From contig CALMOI010000333.1 in the NCBI GenBank assembly GCA_937871735.1, positions 1 through 10,308 on the forward strand: 10,308 nucleotides of DNA. The letters are read 5' to 3'. Origin of the DNA: an uncultured Comamonadaceae bacterium. GTDB taxonomy: Bacteria > Pseudomonadota > Gammaproteobacteria > Burkholderiales > Burkholderiaceae_C. This document shows, piece after piece, positions 1 through 5,897 of the stretch. The notes under the pieces are model-generated. The model did not search any database. It was not told where the DNA came from and was given only the letters and a program-made list of their open reading frames with translations. The position numbers were made by a program, and so were the translations under genes. Every line of letters starts with the position of its first letter. The first letter of the stretch is position 1.

Positions 1-136
1 GAGCGAGGCCAAGAGCTACCAGTACTTTTTGGGCGCAGAGATCGACTACAAAGAAGACCTGCAAGGCGCGCAGTTCGTGATCAAAAACCCGAACGCCACC
101 ACCACTTGCGGTTGCGGTTCGTCGTTTTCGACCTGA
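1..136 (+). CDS. erpA: ErpA-type iron-sulfur cluster insertion protein (3' end only)
   Basis: Only the last 44 codons are in the window, read in the frame starting at base 2 and ending at TGA 134-136. The peptide ends in NATTTCGCGSSFST. The CGCGSSF tail, with two cysteines two residues apart, is the conserved C-terminus of A-type Fe-S carriers (IscA/ErpA/SufA), where these cysteines and one further upstream hold the cluster. The preceding segment (GAEIDYKEDLQGAQFVIKNP) fits the HesB-fold strand region of the family. By family knowledge ErpA receives [Fe-S] clusters from the ISC machinery and passes them to apo-targets such as IspG in the cytosol. The choice of ErpA over IscA rests on resemblance to betaproteobacterial ErpA tails and is less certain than the family. 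It is convergent with anmK, whose stop lies 22 nt away. Confidence 0.85.
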   Translation, partial: SEAKSYQYFLGAEIDYKEDLQGAQFVIKNPNATTTCGCGSSFST

Positions 137-144
137 GTTGAAAC

Positions 145-162
145 CTGAGCCTGCGGGCTCAG
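145..162. terminator. Hairpin between the convergent erpA and anmK ends
   Basis: CTGAGCC (145-151), a TGCG loop (152-155) and GGCTCAG (156-162) make a perfect 7-bp stem with a 4-nt loop. It begins 8 nt after the erpA stop and contains the anmK stop codon (159-161). Position and symmetry suit a bidirectional transcript end. Neither strand shows the run of U residues that an intrinsic terminator needs, so it may only stabilise 3' ends. Confidence 0.45.
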
Positions 163-1307
163 CGTGGGTAGATGGCACCGAGCACGCGAGCACCGCGTGT
201 GCCGGTGACACTGGGCAAGCTGCCGGTTTCGCCGTGCCAAGCTTTGCGCGCCAGCCACGCAAAAGCCGCTGCCTCGACTTGCAGCGGCGGTAACCCCACT
301 TCGCCCGATGACTGCACTCGCAGCATGGGCAGCAGCGTCTGCAAAGACTGCATCAGCGCCGTGTTCAGTGCGCCGCCTCCACACACAATCAATTGCTCGC
401 AGCCCGGTGCGTGTCGCAGCACATCAGCGGCGCAGCAGTGGGCGGTGAAGGCCAACAAGGTGGCTTGCACATTCGCCGGTGCCATGGCTTCGGCTTCAGT
501 CAAGCGCGCTGACAGCCATGTCGGGTTGAACAAATCGCGCCCGGTGCTTTTGGGCGGTGCTTGGTGCAAAAAGGGTTCGGCCAGCAGTCGCTCTAGCAGT
601 GTGGGCAGCACATGGCCGCTGGCCGCCCAAGCGCCTGCCGCGTCGTAGGCTTGGCCGGTGTGCTGGTGGCACCAGTAGTCCATCAACGCGTTGCCGGGGC
701 CGCAGTCAAAGCCGATGACTTGGTCAGCGCTGGCGTTGCGCACCAACACGCCCAGGTTGGAGATGCCGCCCAAGTTCAGCACGGCCACCGTGGCATGGTC
801 GCGCCCGAACACCTCGCGGTGAAACAGCGGCACCAGCGGCGCGCCTTGGCCGCCCGCCGCCACATCGCGACTGCGAAAGTCCGCCACCACGGTGATGCCG
901 GTCAGCTCGGCCAGCAGCGCCGGGTTGTTCAATTGCAAGGTGTAGCCGGTGCCGTCAAATTCACGCGGGCGGTGGCGCACGGTTTGCCCGTGCGCGCCCA
1001 ACGCGGTGATGGCGCTGGCGGGCAAGCCAGATTCGGCCAGCAATGTTTGTGTAACTTGCGCGTACACCGCCACCAGCGCATTCGCGGCCAGTGCGGCGCG
1101 GTGCAGCTCGTCAGCGCCAGAGGTGTTCAGCGCCAGCAGCTCTGCACGCAGCGGGTCAGGTAACGGCGCGAAGGCATGGCCGCGCACGTGGGGGCGGCCC
1201 GCTTCAAACGACAACAGCACGCCATCAACCCCGTCCAGCGAGGTGCCAGACATCAGGCCGATGTAGCACTCGCTGGTGGATGGCGCTGCGGCCAGCGCGT
1301 CAATCAT
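159..1307 (-). CDS. anmK: Anhydro-N-acetylmuramic acid kinase AnmK
   Basis: AnmK uses ATP and water to open the 1,6-anhydro ring of anhydro-MurNAc and phosphorylate it to MurNAc-6-phosphate, a cytoplasmic step of cell-wall recycling. The 382-residue product matches the family's usual length (about 370). Visible hallmarks, in approximate residues, are the N-terminal phosphate-binding GLMSGTSLDGVDG (18-30), GAHGQTVRHRP (105-115), the catalytic-Asp segment DFRSRDVAAGGQGAPL (144-159), NLGGISN (179-185), FDCGPGNALMD (201-211), STGRDLFNP (255-263) and CGGGALN (310-316). The start is GTG-ATG in tandem (1310 and 1307). ATG is preferred, although neither has a clear Shine-Dalgarno sequence. The stop of the upstream M23 gene lies 16 nt before it, so the two are probably one transcript and translation may be coupled. 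Both products act on peptidoglycan. No anomaly seen. Confidence 0.96.
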   Translation of the reverse strand: MIDALAAAPSTSECYIGLMSGTSLDGVDGVLLSFEAGRPHVRGHAFAPLPDPLRAELLALNTSGADELHRAALAANALVAVYAQVTQTLLAESGLPASAITALGAHGQTVRHRPREFDGTGYTLQLNNPALLAELTGITVVADFRSRDVAAGGQGAPLVPLFHREVFGRDHATVAVLNLGGISNLGVLVRNASADQVIGFDCGPGNALMDYWCHQHTGQAYDAAGAWAASGHVLPTLLERLLAEPFLHQAPPKSTGRDLFNPTWLSARLTEAEAMAPANVQATLLAFTAHCCAADVLRHAPGCEQLIVCGGGALNTALMQSLQTLLPMLRVQSSGEVGLPPLQVEAAAFAWLARKAWHGETGSLPSVTGTRGARVLGAIYPR

Positions 1308-1323
1308 CACAGCGCAGCAAGCT

Positions 1324-2667
1324 TTATTGCGCCGAGCTCTCGGCCAACGCGTGAGCGGCGGCCAAGCTGACGCGCGCTTCTCCGGCGGCCTTGGCGAAGG
1401 CAGCTTTGGCAGCGGGCGACACCGGCACGGTTTCGCTGGCGCGGGCGATGGTCATCGGATCTTCTTGGTGGCCGTTGACGCGGAATTCAAAGTGCAGATG
1501 CGGGCCCGTGGCCCAGCCGGTGGAGCCCACAGCGCCCACTGTTTCGCCTTGACCGATGCTTTGGCCCTTGCGCACGTCAACGCGGCTCAAGTGCGCGTAG
1601 ACGGTGATGTTGGTGTTGCGGTGCTTCACAAACACCACGTTGCCGTAGCCGTTTTGCACGCCCGCAAACTCCACCACACCATCGCCCACGGTGCGTACTG
1701 GGGTGCCCGTCGGCGCAGCGTAGTCCACGCCCAAGTGGGCTTTCCAGGTTTGCAAGATCGGGTGAAAGCGCATCTTGAAGCCGCTGGTGATGCGAGAAAA
1801 CGCCATCGGCGAGGCCAAGAAAGCGCGGCGTAGGCTCTCGCCGTCTAGGTTGTAGTAGCTGCCTTTTTGGCCGGGTTCTTGGAACCACATCGCTTGGAAG
1901 GTCTTGTCGCCGTTCACAAACTCGCTGCTCAGTACGCGGCCTGCGCGCAGCGGCTCGCCGTCAGCTTCCAGGGTTTCATAGGCTACCGAGAAGCGGTCGC
2001 CCTTGCGCAGTGCGCGGTGAAAGTCGATGTTGGCCGAGAAAATTTCGGCCATCTGCGTGGCGATGCTGTCGGGGATGTTGGCATCGTCCGTGGCGGCGAA
2101 CAGCGACGATTGAATCACCCCGCCCGCCAATCGGGTCGAAGCCACCAGCGGCGCGGTTTCAATCTGGGCGGTGTAGCCCTTGCCCGACTTTTTGATGCTC
2201 AGGCGTTGAAAGTTGCCGTCGCTGTCGGAGGTGATCCAGCGTGCGGTCAGCGTTTGCAGCTCGTGGCGGTCATTGGCCTCCACGGCCACCATGCGGCCGC
2301 CTCGGCCCAGCAGCGACTGGTTGCTCAGCGCGTTGCCACGCAAGAAAGCCGCCGCAGCCGGGTCGGACACGCCCAAGCGCTGCAACAGCGATTCAGCCGT
2401 GTCGCTGCTGCGGCTGACATCGTTGCGCTGTAGGTTGAAGCTGTGCTGATCCAGCGCCTCGTTTTGGGCTTGGATGGGCAGAGGTTGCACGGCTTCCAGC
2501 ACTTCATGCACTGGCATGTCGCCCGCGTCAGGAGCGAACGAAGCCACGGCAAAAGCGCCGCCACCACCGCCCAACAGCAAGGCTGTCAAGGCTGCTGTGA
2601 TGCGCTTGGGGTGATGTTCAATCAGATTCAACAGGGAGTTTTGGAGAAGAAGCAGACCGTTTTTCAA
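1324..2667 (-). CDS. MepM-like M23 family peptidoglycan endopeptidase
   Basis: A 447-residue exported zinc metallopeptidase predicted to cut peptide crosslinks in murein. Residues about 22-45 form one hydrophobic segment (with a run of five Gly), read as an uncleaved signal anchor placing the rest in the periplasm. Residues about 80-115 (RSSDTAESLLQRLGV) resemble the degenerate LysM/OapA-like region of E. coli MepM. A middle domain contains DFHRALRKGDRFSVAYE (215-231). The C-terminal LytM domain has HLGVD (zinc ligands H311, D315), YAH (H359) and GPHLHFE (H390, H392), so the metal site looks complete. Length and order of parts parallel E. coli MepM (440 aa). The C-terminal 35 residues are Ala-rich. 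The start appears to be TTG: an in-frame TGA lies 33 nt upstream, there is no ATG before residue 51, and a GGAA lies upstream. Followed by anmK; divergent from tyrS. Confidence 0.93.
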   Translation of the reverse strand: MKNGLLLLQNSLLNLIEHHPKRITAALTALLLGGGGGAFAVASFAPDAGDMPVHEVLEAVQPLPIQAQNEALDQHSFNLQRNDVSRSSDTAESLLQRLGVSDPAAAAFLRGNALSNQSLLGRGGRMVAVEANDRHELQTLTARWITSDSDGNFQRLSIKKSGKGYTAQIETAPLVASTRLAGGVIQSSLFAATDDANIPDSIATQMAEIFSANIDFHRALRKGDRFSVAYETLEADGEPLRAGRVLSSEFVNGDKTFQAMWFQEPGQKGSYYNLDGESLRRAFLASPMAFSRITSGFKMRFHPILQTWKAHLGVDYAAPTGTPVRTVGDGVVEFAGVQNGYGNVVFVKHRNTNITVYAHLSRVDVRKGQSIGQGETVGAVGSTGWATGPHLHFEFRVNGHQEDPMTIARASETVPVSPAAKAAFAKAAGEARVSLAAAHALAESSAQ

Positions 2668-2822
2668 AGCTGGGTTTCCAAACTGAAGGTCGGTGAGGGG
2701 TCAGGGCGAGCCTGACGCAAGTGCAAGCGTCATGCCACCGGGGCGGAGCCACTTAAAATCGGTGGGATGCAAAGCGGGCAAGTATACCGGCACGCCCTCC
2801 GGTGAATCTAGAAAAAACCCTT
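2668..2822. promoter_or_regulatory. Divergent promoter region between the M23 gene and tyrS
   Basis: This 155-base gap must hold outward promoters for both genes. Possible -10 boxes are TAAAAT (2754-2759, + strand), TATACC (2783-2788, + strand) and TATACT on the minus strand over the same GTATAC palindrome. None has a convincing -35 at 16-18 nt, so start sites cannot be assigned. Toward the M23 side are two short inverted repeats sharing bases: GTCAGG/CCTGAC (2700-2716) and TGACGC/GCGTCA (2713-2732, loop AAGTGCAA). They could be an operator or alternative leader hairpins. No T-box-like structure was recognised in front of tyrS. Confidence 0.45.
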
Positions 2823-4055
2823 ATGAATCAAGCTACTGTTACAAATCACCCCGTGACTGACCGTGTTCTGCAAGCCTTGGCTGTTACCCGGCGCGGTTGC
2901 GAAGAGCTGATTCCCGAAGACGAATGGCTCAAGAAATTGGCGCGTTCTGAAGCCACGGGCGTGCCGCTGCGCATCAAATTGGGGCTCGACCCGACCGCGC
3001 CCGACATCCACATCGGCCACACCGTGGTGCTCAACAAAATGCGCCAGTTGCAAGATTTGGGGCACCAAGTCATTTTCCTGATCGGCGACTTCACCAGCTT
3101 GATTGGCGACCCCTCGGGCCGCAACGCCACCCGCCCGCCGCTGACCCAAGAGCAAATTAAGCTCAACGCCGAAACCTATTACAAGCAGGCCAGCTTGGTG
3201 CTCGACCCCGAAAAAACCGAGATCCGCTACAACAGCGAATGGTGCTTGCCGCTGGGTTCGATGGGCATGATCCAGCTCGCCGCCAAGTACACCGTGGCGC
3301 GCATGATGGAACGTAACGACTTTCATCAGCGCTTTACCGCCGGGACACCCATCAGCGTCCATGAATTCCTCTACCCGCTGATGCAAGGCTACGACTCCGT
3401 GGCCCTGAAGGCCGACCTGGAGCTGGGCGGAACCGACCAAAAGTTCAACCTGCTGATGGGCCGCCACCTGCAAGCCGAATACGGCCAAGAGCCCCAGTGC
3501 ATCCTGACCATGCCGCTGCTGGAAGGCTTGGACGGCGTGGACAAAATGTCCAAGTCCAAGAACAACTACATCGGCATCAGCGAAGACGCCAACACCATGT
3601 TTGCCAAGGTGCTGAGCGTGTCCGACGTGCTGATGTGGAAGTGGTACACCCTGCTGTCCTTCCGCTCCGAAGCCGACATCGCCGCCCTGAAGGCCGAAGT
3701 CGAAGCCGGTCGCAACCCCAAGGACGCCAAAGTCGCCCTGGCCAAAGAAATCACCGCGCGCTTTCACAGCGCCGCAGCGGCTGACGCGGCTGAGCAAGAC
3801 TTCATCAACCGCAGCAAAGGCGGCGTGCCCGACGACATCCCCGAAGTGAGCCTCAGCGGCGCGCCGCTGGGCATAGGCGCACTGCTCAAGTCCGCTGGCT
3901 TGGCCCCGTCCGGCTCCGAAGCCAACCGCCTGATCGACGGCGGCGGCGTGCGCATCGACTCCAGCGTGGTCAGCGACAAGGGACTCAAACTCGGCGCAGG
4001 CACCTACGTGGTGCAAGTGGGCAAACGCAAGTTCGCCCGCGTCACCCTGAGCTGA
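2823..4055 (+). CDS. tyrS: Tyrosyl-tRNA synthetase (type 2, KMSKS form)
   Basis: Cytosolic class I enzyme charging tRNA-Tyr with tyrosine; 410 residues. The catalytic Rossmann domain carries HIGH at 63-66 (DPTAPDIHIGHTVVLNK) and KMSKS at 241-245 (GVDKMSKSKNNYIG). The tyrosine pocket region includes YPLMQGYDSVALKADLELGG (184-203) followed by TDQKFN. The canonical HIGH/KMSKS pair and length mark the TyrS type 2 subfamily, unlike E. coli TyrS with its KFGKT motif. Residues about 345-410 form the S4-like RNA-binding domain (EANRLIDGGGVRIDS, then GTYVVQVGKRKFARV). ATG 2823 is chosen because MNQATVT fits family N-termini. An in-frame GTG at 2802 would add seven residues without a ribosome site. The CDF gene follows after 40 nt and dtd after that, suggesting one transcript. 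Confidence 0.97.
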   Translation: MNQATVTNHPVTDRVLQALAVTRRGCEELIPEDEWLKKLARSEATGVPLRIKLGLDPTAPDIHIGHTVVLNKMRQLQDLGHQVIFLIGDFTSLIGDPSGRNATRPPLTQEQIKLNAETYYKQASLVLDPEKTEIRYNSEWCLPLGSMGMIQLAAKYTVARMMERNDFHQRFTAGTPISVHEFLYPLMQGYDSVALKADLELGGTDQKFNLLMGRHLQAEYGQEPQCILTMPLLEGLDGVDKMSKSKNNYIGISEDANTMFAKVLSVSDVLMWKWYTLLSFRSEADIAALKAEVEAGRNPKDAKVALAKEITARFHSAAAADAAEQDFINRSKGGVPDDIPEVSLSGAPLGIGALLKSAGLAPSGSEANRLIDGGGVRIDSSVVSDKGLKLGAGTYVVQVGKRKFARVTLS

Positions 4056-4065
4056 TGCTGCTCCG

Positions 4066-4095
4066 GCCCGGTTTGCCGCATTGCAAAATCCGGGC
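4066..4095 (+). promoter_or_regulatory. Stem-loop directly abutting the CDF gene start codon
   Basis: GCCCGGTTTGC (4066-4076), a CGCATT loop (4077-4082), then GCAAA-AT-CCGGGC (4083-4095) form an 11-bp stem with one 2-nt bulge. It starts 10 nt after the tyrS stop and ends on the base before ATG 4096. No Shine-Dalgarno sequence or U-tract is visible. It could weaken read-through from tyrS, stabilise the tyrS 3' end or control translation of the transporter. The structure is seen directly; its role is inference. Confidence 0.45.
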
Positions 4096-5028
4096 ATGAC
4101 CACCTTGCTCCCCGCCAAATACCTCACGCCCCACACCCTGCTGCGGGTTTCGGTGGGGGTGGCGATCATCACCATCGTTCTTAAAACGCTGGCGTGGGTC
4201 ATTACGGACTCGGTCGGGCTGCTGTCGGACGCGATGGAGTCGCTGGTCAACCTGGCCAGCGCCGCCTTTGGTGTGGTCATGGTCGGTATCGCCGTGCGAC
4301 CCGCCGACGCCGACCACCCCTACGGTCACCACAAGGCCGAATATTTTTCGTCCGGCTTCGAGGGCATCCTGATCCTCGTGGCCGCCCTGGCCATCATCTG
4401 GACGGCCATTCCGCGCCTGCTGCACCCCGCGCCCATCGAACAAGTCGGCTGGGGCTTGGCTTTGTCGATTGCCAGCTCGGTGCTCAACGGCCTGTTGGCC
4501 TGGGTCATGCTGCGCGCCTCCAAAGTGCATCAATCCATCGCCCTGGAAGCCGACGCCCGCCACCTGCTGACCGACGTGTGGACATCGGCGGGCGTCGTCG
4601 TTGGCATCGCGCTGGTGTCGGTCACCGACTGGCTCTGGCTTGACCCCGTGGTCGCCATCGCTGTGGCGCTGAACATCATCAAAGAAGGTGCGCACCTGAT
4701 CTGGCGATCCTCGCAGGGGCTGATGGATCAAGCGGTCGAACCCGACGTGCTCGCCACCATCCACGCCACGCTGGACGACTTCATGCCCGCGCCGGGGGCC
4801 AACCCCATCATTCGCTTTGACCACATCACCACCCGCAAAGCCGGGCAACGCCGCTTTGTTGACTTGCACATGCACATGCCCGCCAACTGGTCGCTAGGCC
4901 GCGCCGCCGCCGTGCGCGCCAGCGTCGAACAAGCGCTGATGAGCGCCGTGCCCGGCCTGCGCGCCAGCATCCAACTCTTGCCCTCCGACGTGGAGGCCCA
5001 CTTTGAAGACACCAAGGACTTGATGTGA
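4096..5028 (+). CDS. Cation diffusion facilitator (CDF) metal transporter
   Basis: A 310-residue inner-membrane metal/proton antiporter of the CDF family (relatives export Zn2+, Fe2+, Mn2+ or Co2+). Residues about 14-210 hold six hydrophobic helices, and about 213-300 form the cytoplasmic dimerisation domain (RFVDLHMHMPANWSLGRA, 253-270). The TM2 motif is SVGLLSDAMESLVN (39-52), the loop motif DHPYGHHKAE (73-82) matches the interfacial metal site of FieF, and TM5 carries ARHLLTD (154-160, H156 and D160). Aligned by eye to E. coli FieF, site-A D45 and D49 correspond to E48 and N52 here, so metal specificity should not be copied from FieF. The start is ATG 4096; an in-frame TTG at 4081 is less likely. 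Its stop overlaps the dtd start (GTGA), implying coupled translation. Substrate unknown. Confidence 0.93.
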   Translation: MTTLLPAKYLTPHTLLRVSVGVAIITIVLKTLAWVITDSVGLLSDAMESLVNLASAAFGVVMVGIAVRPADADHPYGHHKAEYFSSGFEGILILVAALAIIWTAIPRLLHPAPIEQVGWGLALSIASSVLNGLLAWVMLRASKVHQSIALEADARHLLTDVWTSAGVVVGIALVSVTDWLWLDPVVAIAVALNIIKEGAHLIWRSSQGLMDQAVEPDVLATIHATLDDFMPAPGANPIIRFDHITTRKAGQRRFVDLHMHMPANWSLGRAAAVRASVEQALMSAVPGLRASIQLLPSDVEAHFEDTKDLM

Positions 5029-5480
5029 TTAGCCTGTTGCAGCGCGTGAGCCAAGCGCACGTCATCGTAGACGGCCAAACCCTAGGCCAAATCGGCCCCG
5101 GCCTGCTGGTGCTGGTCTGCGCCGAACGCGGCGACAGCGAAGCCCAGGCCAACAAACTGCTCGCCAAAATCCTGAAGCTGCGCATCTTCGCCGACGACGC
5201 GGGCAAGATGAACCGCAGCGTGCAAGACCTGGACGGACTGGGCACCCCCGGCGGCCTGCTCATCGTCAGCCAATTCACTCTGGCCGCCGACACCACCGGC
5301 GGCAACCGCCCCAGCTTCACGCAAGCCGCCGCGCCCGACGAAGGCCGCCGCCTGTACGACCACTTCGTCACCCAAGCCCGCGCCGCCCACCCCATCGTCC
5401 AGACCGGGCAGTTTGCGGCGGATATGAAAGTCCATTTGGTCAACGACGGGCCGATCACCATTCCGCTGCGGGTGGCGTGA
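5025..5480 (+). CDS. dtd: D-aminoacyl-tRNA deacylase Dtd
   Basis: Homodimeric cytosolic editing enzyme that hydrolyses D-Tyr (and other D-amino acids, and Gly mischarged on tRNA-Ala) from tRNA. The 151-residue product resembles E. coli Dtd along its whole length (145 aa). It has an N-terminal MISLLQRVSQAHV, KMNRSVQD (61-68), the SQFTLAADT active-site strand (82-90), NRPSF (94-98), TGQFAADMKV (127-136) and the cross-subunit Gly-cisPro loop NDGPIT (140-145). The GTG start lies inside the stop of the CDF gene (GTGA, 4-nt overlap), and the N-terminus aligns exactly there, so translational coupling is likely. Lying in the same run as tyrS is functionally sensible, since TyrRS is a main source of D-Tyr-tRNA. 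It converges on mqsA with 12 nt between stops and no clear terminator. Confidence 0.97.
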   Translation: MISLLQRVSQAHVIVDGQTLGQIGPGLLVLVCAERGDSEAQANKLLAKILKLRIFADDAGKMNRSVQDLDGLGTPGGLLIVSQFTLAADTTGGNRPSFTQAAAPDEGRRLYDHFVTQARAAHPIVQTGQFAADMKVHLVNDGPITIPLRVA

Positions 5481-5492
5481 GTTGCCTTGTGT

Positions 5493-5894
5493 TCAGCCGG
5501 CCCGCACTTCGCCCAGCAGCTCGGGGTGCCGATCCAGCACACGCAGCAGTTTGACCAGCGCCAGCGGCGGCTTGGTTTTGCCAGTTTCGTAGCGCGAGAA
5601 GGCGTTGACTCCACCCCCAAAGATTTCTGCGGCCTCGCGTTGATCCAGCGCCAGCTTTTTACGCACGTTGGTGATGAAGTGTGGGTCAACGATGGCTGCG
5701 TTCACCTGCCGGGCAAAAGCGCCCATCTCGCGCATCACCCGTTCGGACTCAGCACCATCCAGCACCGATTCGGCACAGGCGGGGCAGAAATCGCCTGTCA
5801 CGGCAGGGATCAGCGTGGACTCGCCTTTGTAGGTGTAGGGCAGGTCACGGGTGTCGTGGATCAATTCGGCAGCGCCGCAGACGGGGCATTTCAT
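5493..5894 (-). CDS. mqsA: MqsA family antitoxin / transcriptional repressor without adjacent mqsR
   Basis: A 133-residue two-domain protein close to E. coli MqsA (131 aa). The N-terminal zinc domain has CPVC (C3, C6) and CPAC (C37, C40), the same positions as the four E. coli ligands, and DLPYTYKG (17-24). The C-terminal XRE-type HTH includes VRKKLALDQREAAEIFGGG (77-95) and VNAFSRYE, keeping N97 and R101, which contact DNA bases in E. coli MqsA, and ends KLLRVLDRHPELLGEVR. In E. coli, MqsA neutralises the MqsR ribonuclease and represses its own operon and others through AACCT-N3-AGGTT palindromes. No mqsR is present here. The gene 3 nt upstream encodes the ATPase/nuclease-like protein, so the pair is almost certainly cotranscribed. 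A GGTGGG about 10 nt before ATG can serve as ribosome site. No AACCT-N3-AGGTT palindrome was found upstream of the cassette. Confidence 0.92.
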   Translation of the reverse strand: MKCPVCGAAELIHDTRDLPYTYKGESTLIPAVTGDFCPACAESVLDGAESERVMREMGAFARQVNAAIVDPHFITNVRKKLALDQREAAEIFGGGVNAFSRYETGKTKPPLALVKLLRVLDRHPELLGEVRAG

Positions 5895-5897
5895 GGT

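Noticed and set aside
2802..2822. Upstream GTG start for tyrS adding seven residues
   Set aside because: No ribosome site precedes it and the extra residues (VNLEKTL) do not resemble TyrRS N-termini.
2808..4280. A 490-codon minus-strand open frame covering tyrS and the CDF gene start
   Set aside because: It is the mirror of tyrS codon bias, with no motifs and no ribosome site; tyrS on the other strand is unmistakable.
5481..5492. Bidirectional terminator between dtd and mqsA
   Set aside because: Only a 3-bp GGC/GCC pairing is visible in and around the 12-nt gap; no stable stem or U-tract on either strand.
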